NCBI RefSeq assembly: GCF_001518815.1
Contig: NZ_CP013987.1
Coordinates: forward strand, 4,424,501-4,488,500
Reading direction: 5' to 3'
DNA: 64,000 nt
DNA from: Pseudomonas oryzihabitans
Lineage (GTDB): Bacteria; Pseudomonadota; Gammaproteobacteria; Pseudomonadales; Pseudomonadaceae
Under the pieces are notes generated by a model. It was not told where the DNA came from, searched no databases, and saw only the letters and a program-made list of their open reading frames with translations. Shown here piece after piece: positions 25,968-37,966 of the stretch (positions are counted from its first letter, which is position 1; each line of letters begins with the position of its first letter). Position numbers and translations under genes: made by a program.

Positions 25968-27461
25968 TCAACTCGTCGGTTCTGCACGCTCCGTAACTGC
26001 GTTACCGCGCGCCCAATAGCCACGGCGGAACAGGTCACGTTCGCCCAGGACCAGCAACAGCACCAGGAAGCCCAGCATCGCCACGCTGATGCTGACGATC
26101 AGCTCCAACAGACCGACCGGCTTGGGCAACAGGAAACTCAGCAGGGCCACCGCGCTGCCGGCGCTGAACCAGCGCAGCAGCAGCGACAGATGCAGACCGG
26201 CGAGGGAATGACGATAGAGCGCCACGGCCATGAACAGCGCCTGCAGGAAAGCCCCGGTGGTAAAGGAATAGGCCAGACCCTGGGCGCCGAACGGCTGATA
26301 AAGACAGGCATCCAGGGCCACGGTGATGAAGGAACTGGCCAGGGTGGCATAGAGGAAGGTCTTGGCGCGCTGCTGCGACAGCAGGGCCCGGCCCCACAGC
26401 AGGGCCAGCCCCATCCAGGGCAGACCTAGGGCATAGGCCACTACCAGGGTCGCGGTCGCCGCACTCTGCTCGGCGCCAAAGGCACCGCGCTCCAGTAGGA
26501 CCTTGACCACCGGTTCCGAATAGCTGAACAGCACCACCGAGGCCGGTACCAGGAACAGCAGGGTGCCGAGCAGCGCCTTGCGCATCAGCGCGGCGTACTT
26601 GTCGGCATTGCCCTCGTTCCAGCTGCGGGTCAGCTCGGGAAAAATCATGGCCAGGATGGACAGCGCATAGAGCGTGAGCGGAATGGTCACGATGCGGTAG
26701 GAGAAGGACAGCATGGTGATGTTGCCCTCCGCCAGCAGCGAGGCGAAGAAGCGCTCCGCCAGCATGCAGCCCTGCTGGGCGCCGGCGGCGAGCAACACGG
26801 GGGCGAAAGTCACCGCGAAGGGGCTGCCCTCGGGCTTTTCCATCGCCACCGAACGCTGGCTGAGATAGCCGAGGCGACGATGCTGGATGACGATCAGCAA
26901 TACCTGAGGCAGCAGCATGCCAGTGAACAGCGCGATACCACTCGGCTGCAGGATTACGATGGCCAGGATGGCACCCAGATTGAGCATCAGCGTGCGAGTC
27001 ATCGGCAGGATGAAGATGCGATCCAGGTTGAGCAGCGCGCCTTGGCAATAGAGGATGGCCTGGACGCAGATCAGCAGGGTACCGACGGCGAAGACCAGCT
27101 TGCCCGTCTCGACCTGCTCATCGCTCCAGCCCGGCGCCAGGGCGTGCATCAGCCAGGGACTGGCGAGGACGCCGATCACCGACAGCAGGAGACCGAACAG
27201 CCCGATGCGCCAGTACAGCCAGCGGCCGACCTGCTCGTACTGGGCATTGCACCTGTCGCGGATGCGCTGCAGATAGGGAATCATGGCATCGCGCAAGGCG
27301 AGGCCGAAGAAGCTCTCGAAGAACACCGGCAGAATGAGGGCGACGAAGATGAGGTCGGCTTCCCAGCTCACACCGAATTGCCGGGCGATCAGCAGGTCGC
27401 GCAGGAATCCCAGCAGGAAGCTGGCGACGGTGATGGCCAGGATGATAAGCGTCGAACTCAC
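25968..27461 (-). CDS. MurJ/MviN-like lipid flippase family protein
   Basis: A 497-residue polytopic membrane protein with about 12-14 hydrophobic helices. The opening FLLGFLRDLLIARQFGVSWEADLIFVAL resembles the MurJ helix-1/2 region, and LFSYSEPVVKVLLERGAFGAEQSA matches the conserved MurJ-type loop. MurJ flips lipid II, but divergent relatives act in exopolysaccharide or glycolipid export. It is more divergent than a housekeeping murJ and is not near the rpsT/ribF genes that usually accompany that gene, so I infer a secondary flippase. It begins at a GTG with GAGGTG upstream. It is downstream of nothing obvious and convergently spaced from COG4091 on the same strand by 240 bases. Confidence 0.75.
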   Translation of the reverse strand: MSSTLIILAITVASFLLGFLRDLLIARQFGVSWEADLIFVALILPVFFESFFGLALRDAMIPYLQRIRDRCNAQYEQVGRWLYWRIGLFGLLLSVIGVLASPWLMHALAPGWSDEQVETGKLVFAVGTLLICVQAILYCQGALLNLDRIFILPMTRTLMLNLGAILAIVILQPSGIALFTGMLLPQVLLIVIQHRRLGYLSQRSVAMEKPEGSPFAVTFAPVLLAAGAQQGCMLAERFFASLLAEGNITMLSFSYRIVTIPLTLYALSILAMIFPELTRSWNEGNADKYAALMRKALLGTLLFLVPASVVLFSYSEPVVKVLLERGAFGAEQSAATATLVVAYALGLPWMGLALLWGRALLSQQRAKTFLYATLASSFITVALDACLYQPFGAQGLAYSFTTGAFLQALFMAVALYRHSLAGLHLSLLLRWFSAGSAVALLSFLLPKPVGLLELIVSISVAMLGFLVLLLVLGERDLFRRGYWARGNAVTERAEPTS

Positions 27462-27668
27462 GCCCGCACCTCGATTGGCCGGGACAGGCCAAGCGCAGTA
27501 ATACGCAGACGGATAGGGAAGGCGTGCATTGAGCGGTCTCGTTCCGTGAGCCGGAGGTGATCCGGATAAAGGCGGGCAGAGCTGCCCGTTTGGTCCAGAC
27601 TCAGAGACCAGCTTCCGCGCTTAAGTTTCCCGATGCAATTCCAGAGACATGCAGAAATGTCGAACGAT

Positions 27669-27681
27669 TGGCAAATTGCCA
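27669..27681. promoter_or_regulatory. 13-base palindrome in flippase/yebG divergent region
   Basis: TGGCAA-A-TTGCCA is a perfect palindrome inside the 317-base divergent gap (27462-27778). It is near the middle, so it could serve either gene. Apart from this and the LexA box I see nothing else in the gap. Confidence 0.4.
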
Positions 27682-27741
27682 TGACTGACCAGGTCCTGAC
27701 CGCCGAGCGGTAGCCCTTGCAATCCTGCGGCAAGCCAACTA

Positions 27742-27757
27742 CTGTATATATAACCAG
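27742..27757. promoter_or_regulatory. LexA (SOS) box
   Basis: CTG-TATATATAAC-CAG fits the LexA consensus CTG-N10-CAG with the AT-rich alternating core. It lies 22 bases before the yebG start and should overlap its promoter, repressing it until DNA damage. Confidence 0.9.
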
Positions 27758-27778
27758 ATACAGAATACGAGGTGACGC

Positions 27779-28033
27779 ATGGCCGTCGAAGTGTTGTATC
27801 GCAGCAGCCGAGATCCGGAGCGCCTGTTCATGGATAAAGCCGAAGCCGATCGTCACGATAAAATGTTGGAGCTGGCCGAGTCGCTCGCCAGCGTGCTGGA
27901 CAAGGCCGTCCCCGGTCTTGCCGAGAAGCAGTGCGAGGACCTGGGCCTGTTCATGGCCCGCAATCGAGAGATCTTCGCCCGGGCGTTCCGCAATCAGCCC
28001 GACGCCCTGGGCGAGCTGGACCTGCCCAGCTAG
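27779..28033 (+). CDS. yebG: SOS-induced protein YebG
   Basis: An 84-residue small cytoplasmic protein starting MAVEVLYRSSRDPERLFMDKAEADRHDKML, closely following the E. coli YebG pattern (MAVEVKY, KKEADAYDKML). YebG is a DNA-damage-inducible protein of unclear mechanism; the LexA box directly upstream supports the assignment. GAGGTGA precedes the ATG. The C-terminal acidic tail of E. coli YebG (96 residues) is missing here. Confidence 0.92.
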   Translation: MAVEVLYRSSRDPERLFMDKAEADRHDKMLELAESLASVLDKAVPGLAEKQCEDLGLFMARNREIFARAFRNQPDALGELDLPS

Positions 28034-28089
28034 CAAGGGGCGGCGTCACTCGGTTAGCCTGGGAAGAGATCTGAGCCGGAGAAAGCCTC

Positions 28090-29043
28090 TTGTCCCTTCC
28101 CATCATCTTCGATACCGATCCTGGCGTGGACGACGCCCAGGCCATCGCCCTGCTGTTTGCCGATCCCGAATTCGAGGTGATCGGCCTGACGACGACCTTT
28201 GGCAACGTGCCGGTCGCCACGGCGACCCGCAACGCCCTGCTGCTCACCGAGCTGGCCGGACGGGACACGCCCGTCGCCGCGGGTGTCGCCGAACCCCTGA
28301 TCAAGCCGGCCGGCAACCATGCCCTGCATGTGCATGGCCAGGATGGCCTGGGCAACCAGCAGCTCCCCGAGCCAAGCCAGACGCCCCATGCCCTGGACGC
28401 CGCGCGTTTCATCGTCGAGCAGACCCGCCTGCGACCGGGTGAGATCACCCTGGTGGCGGTCGGGCCGCTGGGTAACCTGGCCCTCGCCCTGGCGCTGGAT
28501 CCCACGGTCGCCGATCGCGTCCGTGAGGTCGTGGTGATGGGCGGCGCCATCGTCGAGCCAGGCAACGTCACGCCCGTGGCGGAAGCCAACATCTTTTCCG
28601 ACCCCCATGCCGCGGCGCGGGTGTTCGGCGCTTCCTGGCCGCTGACCCTGGTCGGCCTGGATGCCACCCACCGCGCCGTGCTCGACCCGCCACGCCTGCA
28701 ACGCATCGCCGCGTGCCAGGGCGCTCTGGGTGAGGTACTCGCCCGGAGCTATGACTTCTATGCGGACTTCTACCGCAGCGTGAAGGACATCGACGGCTGC
28801 CATCCCCACGACAGCTGCGCCCTCGCCTATCTGCGGCGACCCGAGCTGTTCCATACCGCCCGCGGCCACCTCAGCGTCGGTACCGAGGGCCTGGCGGAAG
28901 GCCAGACCTTTTTCGCGCCCGAAGGTCGGGTCTACCAGGATGGACGCTGGTCCGGCAATCCACCGATGACCGTCTGCCTAGGCATGGACGGCGCGGCCAT
29001 GGTGGCCTGGATGGAAGAGGTCCTGACCGCAGCGGCGCAGTAA
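28090..29043 (+). CDS. Nucleoside hydrolase (inosine-uridine preferring family)
   Basis: A 317-residue enzyme that splits ribonucleosides into base and ribose in salvage. The calcium-binding signature DTDPGVDDAQAI opens the protein, and the family blocks VAAGVAEPLIKPA, HALDAARFIVEQ, LVAVGPLGNLALAL, VMGGAIVEPGNVTPVAEANIFSDPHAA and the later HPHDSCAL follow. The start is a TTG at 28090 with GGAGAAAG upstream; an in-frame ATG close by is absent. RihA/RihB/RihC preference cannot be fixed by eye. Confidence 0.92.
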   Translation: MSLPIIFDTDPGVDDAQAIALLFADPEFEVIGLTTTFGNVPVATATRNALLLTELAGRDTPVAAGVAEPLIKPAGNHALHVHGQDGLGNQQLPEPSQTPHALDAARFIVEQTRLRPGEITLVAVGPLGNLALALALDPTVADRVREVVVMGGAIVEPGNVTPVAEANIFSDPHAAARVFGASWPLTLVGLDATHRAVLDPPRLQRIAACQGALGEVLARSYDFYADFYRSVKDIDGCHPHDSCALAYLRRPELFHTARGHLSVGTEGLAEGQTFFAPEGRVYQDGRWSGNPPMTVCLGMDGAAMVAWMEEVLTAAAQ

Positions 29044-29145
29044 CCAGTCAAGCATCCAAGGCCGTGCGCGCCGCCTTGCAGCGCGCGCACGGCAGCCTGC
29101 GCCAGGCGACTGGCAGCTCTGCCCCGCCCAAGCGTTCAGCAGGCA

Positions 29146-29173
29146 TAAAAAAGGCCCCGCAAGGGGCCTTTTC
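29146..29173. terminator. Bidirectional terminator, nucleoside hydrolase / fba
   Basis: AAAAAAGGCCCC and GGGGCCTTTT flank a GCAA loop, with an A-tract before and a T-tract after. It lies between the convergent nucleoside hydrolase and fba genes. Confidence 0.92.
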
Positions 29174-29184
29174 TACATCCCGGA

Positions 29185-30249
29185 TCAGTTGACCTTGGGA
29201 TCCAGTTCGCCGCGGGCATAGCGCTCGAACATGGCATCCAGGGAGATCGGCTTGATCTTGGAGGCCTGGCCGGCGGTGCCGAAGGCTTCGTAACGGGCGA
29301 TGCAGACTTCGCGCATGGCGGTCACGGTCTTGGCCAGGTATTTGCGCGGATCGAACTCGCTACGGTTCTTGGCCATGAACTCGCGGATGGCACCAGTGGA
29401 GGCCAGACGCAGGTCGGTATCGATGTTGACCTTGCGGACGCCGTACTTGATGCCTTCGACGATCTCTTCGACCGGCACGCCGTAGGTTTCCTTGATGTCG
29501 CCACCGTACTCGTTGATGATCTTCAGCCACTCCTGGGGCACCGAGCTGGAGCCGTGCATGACTAGGTGGGTGTCCGGGATGCGCGCATGGATTTCCTTGA
29601 TGCGCTGGATAGACAGGGTGTCCCCGGTCGGCGGCTTGGTGAACTTGTAGGCGCCGTGGCTGGTGCCGATGGCGATGGCCAGGGCATCGACCTTGGTGGC
29701 CTTGACGAACTGGGCGGCCTCTTCCGGATCGGTCAGCAGCTGGCTGTGATCCAGGGTACCTTCGGCGCCCACGCCGTCTTCTTCACCGGCCATGCCGGTT
29801 TCCAGGCTGCCCAGGCAACCCAGCTCACCTTCCACGGACACGCCACAGGCATGGGCGAAGGCCACGGTCTGCTGGGTAACGCGCACGTTGTAGTCGTAGT
29901 CCGACGGCGTCTTGCCGTCGGCCATCAGCGAGCCGTCCATCATCACCGAGGAGAAGCCCAGCTGGATGGAGCGCTGGCAGATGTCGGGGGTGGTGCCGTG
30001 GTCCTGGTGCATGACCACCGGGATGTGCGGGAATTCTTCCACCGCGGCCAGGATCAGGTGACGCAGGAAGGGAGCGCCGGCATACTTGCGGGCACCGGCG
30101 GAGGCCTGAACGATGACCGGCGAATCGGTCTTGTCGGCGGCTTCCATGATGGCGCGCATCTGCTCGAGGTTGTTGACGTTGAAGGCCGGGACGCCATAGC
30201 CGAATTCGGCGGCGTGATCCAGCAGCTGACGCATGCTGACGAGTGCCAT
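29185..30249 (-). CDS. fba: Class II fructose-bisphosphate aldolase
   Basis: Zinc-dependent cleavage of fructose 1,6-bisphosphate to two triose phosphates in glycolysis/gluconeogenesis. It has 354 residues, typical of the class IIA/B type in pseudomonads. Metal and catalytic blocks are [41 protein letters not shown] and [16 protein letters not shown] lies about ten bases before the ATG. It is the last gene of a minus-strand run epd-pgk-small lipoprotein genes-fba, matching the P. aeruginosa order. Confidence 0.97.
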   Translation of the reverse strand: MALVSMRQLLDHAAEFGYGVPAFNVNNLEQMRAIMEAADKTDSPVIVQASAGARKYAGAPFLRHLILAAVEEFPHIPVVMHQDHGTTPDICQRSIQLGFSSVMMDGSLMADGKTPSDYDYNVRVTQQTVAFAHACGVSVEGELGCLGSLETGMAGEEDGVGAEGTLDHSQLLTDPEEAAQFVKATKVDALAIAIGTSHGAYKFTKPPTGDTLSIQRIKEIHARIPDTHLVMHGSSSVPQEWLKIINEYGGDIKETYGVPVEEIVEGIKYGVRKVNIDTDLRLASTGAIREFMAKNRSEFDPRKYLAKTVTAMREVCIARYEAFGTAGQASKIKPISLDAMFERYARGELDPKVN

Positions 30250-30367
30250 TGGTGATTATCTCCCTACAAAGGCGGTGGTGGCGCCAGCCTGCATGAGCGG
30301 CTGGCAGGGTTCAAGCGGCCGACCCCTGGCCGCTGTGGATTAATCGGTTCAGCTGACATTCGCCGCT

Positions 30368-30697
30368 TCAAGGCGTCCGGCAGCCACGGCCGATGAGGTC
30401 GTTGTTGGCGATCCAGTAGACAAGTCCCTGGTCGCCACGAATATGGAAAGCCACCAGCCCATCGGTATAGGACTGGCCATCGGTGGCCGGTTCGCGGTTG
30501 AGATGACGGATCAGGCCATCGCCTTCCAGCTTGAGGTCGACGATGGACTGGCTGCGATCCACATAGCGCCAGTCGAAGGCCGCCTTGGAATCGCAGACCC
30601 AGTGCGTCCAGCCGCCGGTCTGCTGCGCACCGCGGCCGGCACAGCCGGCCAACAGGGCGAGACTCAGCAGACCGAGGGCGAACGTACGCCCCTTCAC
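30368..30697 (-). CDS. Small lipoprotein, MliC-like
   Basis: A 109-residue predicted lipoprotein starting at GTG 30697 (signal GRTFALGLLSLALLAGC, lipobox LAGC). The mature part has WVCDSKAAFDWRYVDRSQSI, then DGLIRHLNREPATDGQSYTDG and a terminal Cys in GRGCRTP. That pattern (one N-terminal and one C-terminal Cys, a YTDG turn) resembles the MliC/PliC C-type lysozyme inhibitors, but the match is weak. The GTG overlaps the stop of the preceding small gene (GTGA), so translation is coupled. It lies between pgk and fba where P. aeruginosa has two uncharacterised genes (recall). Confidence 0.6.
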   Translation of the reverse strand: MKGRTFALGLLSLALLAGCAGRGAQQTGGWTHWVCDSKAAFDWRYVDRSQSIVDLKLEGDGLIRHLNREPATDGQSYTDGLVAFHIRGDQGLVYWIANNDLIGRGCRTP

Positions 30698-30891
30698 TGG
30701 GCGCAGCCGCTGGTGGGACGACCGGCATTGGCGTTGCCGGTGAGCGTGTCCACGCGCTCGTTGTTCTGTGCCGTCGGGGTAGCGGCGGACACCGGCGGCG
30801 GCGAGAACACCGCGCAGGCCTTGTCGGCATTGCCGCCGGCACAACCGGCCAGCACGAATACAGCGGAACACACGAGCAGCGGCGTACGCAT
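30694..30891 (-). CDS. Small lipoprotein of unknown function
   Basis: A 65-residue protein with signal peptide MRTPLLVCSAVFVLAGC (lipobox LAGC), so the mature chain would be about 50 residues, rich in Asn, Ala, Thr and Pro, with a terminal GCAQ. I recognise no domain. It begins only five bases after pgk ends, and its stop overlaps the start of the next lipoprotein gene, so pgk, both lipoproteins and fba look co-transcribed. Confidence 0.7.
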   Translation of the reverse strand: MRTPLLVCSAVFVLAGCAGGNADKACAVFSPPPVSAATPTAQNNERVDTLTGNANAGRPTSGCAQ

Positions 30892-30896
30892 GGCGA

Positions 30897-32060
30897 TTAC
30901 TCCTGGGCGCGTTGCTGGAGGACTTCCACGGCCGGCAGGACCTTGCCCTCGACGAATTCGAGGAAGGCGCCGCCACCGGTGGAGATATAGGAGACCTTCT
31001 CACCGATGCCGTACTTGTCGATGGCGGCCAGGGTGTCGCCACCGCCGGCAATGGAGAAGGCGTCGCTGTCGGCGATAGCCTGGGCCAGGGTGCGGGTGCC
31101 TTCGCCGAACTGATCGAATTCGAAGACGCCTACCGGCCCGTTCCAGAGGATGGTCTTGGCCGACTTCAGCAGGTCGGCGAATTGCTGGGCGCTGACCGGG
31201 CCGATGTCGAGGATCATGTCGTCGTCGGCCACGTCGTTGATGGACTTGGTGACGGCTTCGGCGGTCTCGGCGAATTCCTTGGCGACCACCACGTCCACCG
31301 GCAGTGGCACGCTGACCTTGGCGGCGATGGCCTTGGCGGTGTCCACCAGATCGGCTTCATACAGCGACTTGCCGACCTTGTAGCCGGCCGCGGCCAGGAA
31401 GGTGTTGGCGATGCCACCGCCGACGATCAGCTGGTCGCAGATCTGCGCCAGGGAGTTGAGCACGTCCAGCTTGGTGGAGACCTTGGAGCCAGCGACGATG
31501 GCGGCCATGGGGCGGGCGGGGTTGCCCAGCGCCTTGCCCAGGGCATCCAGCTCGCCGGCCAGCAGCGGACCGGCCGCGGCGACCTTGGCGAACTTGGCCA
31601 CGCCATGGGTCGAGCCCTCGGCGCGATGGGCGGTGCCGAAGGCATCCATGACGAAGACGTCGCACAGGGCGGCGTATTGCTTCGCCAGCTCGTCGGCGTT
31701 CTTCTTCTCGCCCACGTTGAAGCGCACGTTTTCCAGCAGCACCAGCTGGCCCGGCTCGACCTGGACGCCGCCCAGGTAATCTTTCACCAGCGGCACCTCG
31801 CGGCCCAGGGCCTTGCCCAGGTAGGCAGCGACGGGCGCCAGGCTGTTTTCCTCGCTGAATTCGCCCTCGGTGGGACGGCCCAGGTGCGAGCAGACAATCA
31901 CCGCGGCACCCTTTTCCAGGGCCAGCTTGAGGGTGGGCAGGGCGGCGACCAGACGGGCATCGCTCTTGATCTGGCCTTCCTTCACCGGAACGTTGAGGTC
32001 TTCGCGAATCAGGACGCGCTTACCCTTCAGATCGAGGTCGCTCATTTTCAACACGGACAT
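30897..32060 (-). CDS. pgk: Phosphoglycerate kinase
   Basis: Transfers phosphate between 1,3-bisphosphoglycerate and ADP in glycolysis. It has 387 residues, the normal length. Family landmarks are [48 protein letters not shown], and the C-terminal GPVGVFEF and [18 protein letters not shown] precedes the ATG at 32060. It follows epd by 27 bases and is followed by two small lipoprotein genes. Confidence 0.98.
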   Translation of the reverse strand: MSVLKMSDLDLKGKRVLIREDLNVPVKEGQIKSDARLVAALPTLKLALEKGAAVIVCSHLGRPTEGEFSEENSLAPVAAYLGKALGREVPLVKDYLGGVQVEPGQLVLLENVRFNVGEKKNADELAKQYAALCDVFVMDAFGTAHRAEGSTHGVAKFAKVAAAGPLLAGELDALGKALGNPARPMAAIVAGSKVSTKLDVLNSLAQICDQLIVGGGIANTFLAAAGYKVGKSLYEADLVDTAKAIAAKVSVPLPVDVVVAKEFAETAEAVTKSINDVADDDMILDIGPVSAQQFADLLKSAKTILWNGPVGVFEFDQFGEGTRTLAQAIADSDAFSIAGGGDTLAAIDKYGIGEKVSYISTGGGAFLEFVEGKVLPAVEVLQQRAQE

Positions 32061-32087
32061 ACAGGCAATCCCTTAGTTGTGCTTGTT

Positions 32088-33131
32088 TCAGGTGGGCTTG
32101 GCGATGCGCAGCCAATGGCCGGCGACGTCGAGCATGCGGTTGGCGAAGCCCCATTCGTTGTCGAACCAGACCAGCAGGTTGACCAGCCGGGGGCCGGAGA
32201 CGCGGGTCTGGCTGCCATCGACGATGGCGGAATGAGGATCGTGGTTGAAATCGCAGGAGGCGTGGGGCAACTCGGTGTAGTCGATCAGCCCGGCCAGGGG
32301 GCCGCTCTGCGCGGCGTCACGCAACAGGGTGTTGAGCGCTGGAGCGTTGGTGTCCTGGCCGACGATGCAGGTGATGTCCAGACAGGAGACGTTGACCGTG
32401 GGCACGCGCACGGCACGGGCCTGGATGCGCCCGCCGAGCTCCGGCAGCAGGCGCTCGATGCCTCGCGCCAGGCCGGTCGCCACCGGAATGATCGACTGGA
32501 ACGCCGAACGCGTCCGCCGCAGATCTTCGGCATGGTAGGCGTCGATCACAGGCTGGTCGTTCATGGCCGAGTGAATCGTGGTGATGGAGACGTACTCCAG
32601 ACCCAAGGTCTCGTGCAAAAGTTTCAGCACCGGGACGCTGCAGTTGGTGGTACAGGAGGCATTCGAGACCAAGGCCTCGTCACCGCGCAGGGTCTGCTGG
32701 TTGACCCCGTAGACCACGGTGGCGTCCACGTCGGTCTCGCTGACCATGGGCTGGGAGAACAGCACCCGCGGGGCGCCAGCGGCCAGAAAGCGCCCGGCCT
32801 CGACGCGGGTGCTGAAGGCACCGGAGCATTCCAATACCAGATCGACGTCCAGCGCCGCCCAGTCGACCCGCTCGGGCTCGGCCTCGCGGCGGATCTCAAG
32901 GGCCTGGTCGCCGATGCGTAGTCGCTCGCCGTCCAGCGCTACCCGGCCGGGAAAGCGGCCATGGGTGGAATCGAAGCGGGTCAGGTATTCGAGGCTGGGC
33001 CGGTCGGCCAGGTCGTTGAGGGCAACGATGCTCAGCTCCGTCGTCGTGCCCCGCTCGTGCAGGGCACGCAACACGCAACGACCGATACGACCGTAGCCGT
33101 TGAGAGCGAGGCGATAGCGAGCGGAACTCAT
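32088..33131 (-). CDS. epd: Erythrose-4-phosphate dehydrogenase
   Basis: A GAPDH-family enzyme, 347 residues, that oxidises erythrose 4-phosphate on the route to pyridoxal phosphate. The NAD-binding start is LALNGYGRIGRCVLRAL, the active-site Cys is in SNASCTTNCSVPV, and the family segment DFNHDPHSAIVDG matches epd rather than gap. Its neighbourhood with pgk and fba also favours epd. The ATG at 33131 fits the Rossmann start; an open extension to 33224 has no homology. No strong ribosome site is seen. Confidence 0.9.
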   Translation of the reverse strand: MSSARYRLALNGYGRIGRCVLRALHERGTTTELSIVALNDLADRPSLEYLTRFDSTHGRFPGRVALDGERLRIGDQALEIRREAEPERVDWAALDVDLVLECSGAFSTRVEAGRFLAAGAPRVLFSQPMVSETDVDATVVYGVNQQTLRGDEALVSNASCTTNCSVPVLKLLHETLGLEYVSITTIHSAMNDQPVIDAYHAEDLRRTRSAFQSIIPVATGLARGIERLLPELGGRIQARAVRVPTVNVSCLDITCIVGQDTNAPALNTLLRDAAQSGPLAGLIDYTELPHASCDFNHDPHSAIVDGSQTRVSGPRLVNLLVWFDNEWGFANRMLDVAGHWLRIAKPT

Positions 33132-33400
33132 GCGTGAACGGACTCGGGCGCAAGCGAAAGGCCGATTATGCGGCGGTTCGACGACGAATGGGAGTCGCCA
33201 GGGTAGCCCACCTGCCTTTCTCACTACAAAAAAGCGCCCTCCTTGGCAGACGCAGAAAAATTCCGCCGTCTGGCTTGGACGTCCTGCGGTATCCGGGTCG
33301 GAACGCTGTCTGCCGTGAATGGGCAGAGGTAGCTCCCAGGGAAGCCCCTGCCTGCGATGCCCTAGCGGAAACGGTCATCGAAGGCTGATAGAGCAGAGCC

Positions 33401-33414
33401 ATGACCTGGATCAA
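33401..33414. promoter_or_regulatory. Degenerate Anr/Fnr-like site
   Basis: ATGAC-CTGG-ATCAA matches one half of the TTGAT-N4-ATCAA consensus exactly and the other in three of five bases. It sits directly upstream of the NrdR boxes and could add oxygen control. This is weak evidence on its own. Confidence 0.35.
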
Positions 33415-33416
33415 AA

Positions 33417-33463
33417 ACCCTACTTGTTGTGCTGTAGAAATTAGAAAACACCATATGTAGTAT
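33417..33463. promoter_or_regulatory. Paired NrdR boxes upstream of nrdHIEF
   Basis: Box 1 is at 33417-33432 (ACCCTACTTGTTGTGC) and box 2 at 33448-33463 (ACACCATATGTAGTAT). Both resemble the ACACTATATATTGTGT consensus, and their starts are exactly 31 bases apart, three helical turns, the spacing typical of NrdR pairs. They lie about 120 bases before nrdH. NrdR represses RNR operons when dATP is plentiful. Confidence 0.75.
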
Positions 33464-33583
33464 CTGGACCGAACTTGAGGCCCAAGCCGCACTCGAAGGA
33501 AAAGACCCGCATCGCCACGGCGAACGCCGGCTGGCGCTAGGCTTTTTCCCTTGAGTTCGCCCCATTAAGGACAGGAGTCAGCC

Positions 33584-33808
33584 ATGACCATCACCATCTA
33601 CAGCAAGCCCGCCTGCGTGCAGTGCAACGCCACCTATCGCGCCCTGGACCGTCAGGGGATCACCTATGAGGTGGTGGATATCGAGCAGGATGCCCAGGCG
33701 CGCCAGACCGTGGAGTCCCTGGGCTATCGCCAGGTGCCGGTGGTGGTGGCCGGTGATGACCACTGGGCCGGTTTCCGCCCGGACAAGCTCGGTCAGCTGG
33801 TGGCCTGA
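33584..33808 (+). CDS. nrdH: Glutaredoxin-like NrdH
   Basis: A 74-residue electron donor for class Ib ribonucleotide reductase, with redox motif CVQC at residues 11-14 and thioredoxin-reductase-facing tail region [22 protein letters not shown] precedes the ATG. It is the first gene of nrdHIEF, eleven bases before nrdI. Confidence 0.95.
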   Translation: MTITIYSKPACVQCNATYRALDRQGITYEVVDIEQDAQARQTVESLGYRQVPVVVAGDDHWAGFRPDKLGQLVA

Positions 33809-33818
33809 GGCCAGGGCC

Positions 33819-34204
33819 ATGGGTGAGCTGCTGTATTTCTCCAGCACCTCGGAGAACACCCACAGATTCGTCGAGAAACTCGGTCTGCCGGCGCGGCGTA
33901 TCCCTCAGGATCCCGCCGCCGAACCGCTCAAGGCCCGCGAGCCCTACATCCTGGTCTTGCCGACCTATGGCGGCGGGGGCAGCAAGGGCGCGGTGCCCAA
34001 GCCGGTGATCCATTTTCTCAACGATCCGCACAATCGCGCCCTGATCCGCGGCGTCATCGCCGCCGGCAACACCAACTTCGGCGAGGGCTACTGCCTGGGT
34101 GGACGCATCGTCGCCCAGAAATGCGCGGTGCCCCTGCTCTACCAATTCGAATTGCTCGGCACGACGGAGGACGTCGACCGGGTGCGCACGGGAGTGAACG
34201 ACTT

Positions 34205-34223
<19 letters not shown>
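33819..34223 (+). CDS. nrdI: Flavodoxin-like NrdI
   Basis: A 134-residue FMN protein that generates the superoxide-type oxidant used to assemble the Mn-tyrosyl radical of NrdF. Typical FMN-loop residues are in [17 protein letters not shown] and [17 protein letters not shown], with [10 protein letters not shown] later. The ATG at 33819 follows GAGG. Its 3' end overlaps the nrdE start region. Confidence 0.93.
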
Positions 34224-37337
<3,114 letters not shown>

Positions 37338-37344
37338 GCTAATT

Positions 37345-37808
37345 CGCTGCTCCAGCAAGCCCCTTTCTCCCTGGGAGAGGGCTGAGGTGAGGGCGCCCCT
37401 CGCGACGAAGTCCTCAGCGGAAAAGGCTGCGCCGTTTTCCACGCTACGGCGTTGAACCGGCCGCCTGCTCCGAAAACTCCCTCTCCCTCTGGGAGAGAGT
37501 TGGGGTGAGGGCGCGCCTCGCGACGAGGTCCTCAGCGGAAAAGGCTGCGCCGTTTTCCAGGCTACGGCGTTGAGCCGGCCGCCTGCTCCGAAAACTCCCT
37601 CTCCCTCTGGGAGAGGGTTGGGGTGAGGGCGCGCCTCGCGACGAGGTCCTCAGCGGAAAAGGCTGCGCCGTTTTCCAGGCTAAGGCGTTGAGCCGGCCGC
37701 CTGCTCCGAAAACTCCCTCTCCCTCTGGGAGAGGGCTGGGGTGAGGGCGCCCCTCGCGACGAGGTCCTCAGCGGAAAAGGCTGCGCCATTTTCCAGGCTA
37801 CGGCGCTG
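37345..37808 (+). repeat. Four-copy 118-bp tandem repeat array
   Basis: Four near-identical units with an exact 118-base period, indexed by GCGACGA at 37402, 37520, 37638 and 37756. Each unit has two palindromic modules: CCCTCTGGGAGAGGGTTGGGGTGAGGG and GGAAAAGGCTGCGCCGTTTTCC. The first copy is the most divergent. Spurious open frames across it (HPLRTSS-like repeats) are repeat shadows. Confidence 0.93.
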
Positions 37809-37813
37809 ATGCC

Positions 37814-37896
37814 TGATCGCGGCCATGGGCCGCTCCTACAGAAGCTTGACGTTCCTGTAGGAGCGGCCGCATCGGCGGACCGCCATGGCCGCGATA
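37814..37896. repeat. REP-like inverted pair with 15-base interruption
   Basis: ATCGCGGCCATGGGCCG then CTCCTACAG (from 37816) is mirrored by CTGTAGGAGCGGCC...CATGGCCGCGAT (37855-37894). In the right arm, 15 bases (GCATCGGCGGACCGC) interrupt the match. Same family as the pair at 2022-2082. Confidence 0.75.
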
Positions 37897-37966
37897 GATC
37901 TCTACCTCAGCGGTCCTGTCCGAAAACGGCCAGTCACCCCTACCCGGCCGGTGCTAACCTGCCGCC

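Noticed and set aside
30912-32921. Long plus-strand frame across pgk and epd
   Set aside because: It spans two genuine minus-strand genes and encodes no known motif.
37345-37808. CRISPR array
   Set aside because: The period is 118 bases with both units and spacers repeated; there is no 28-37 base repeat with unique spacers and no cas genes.
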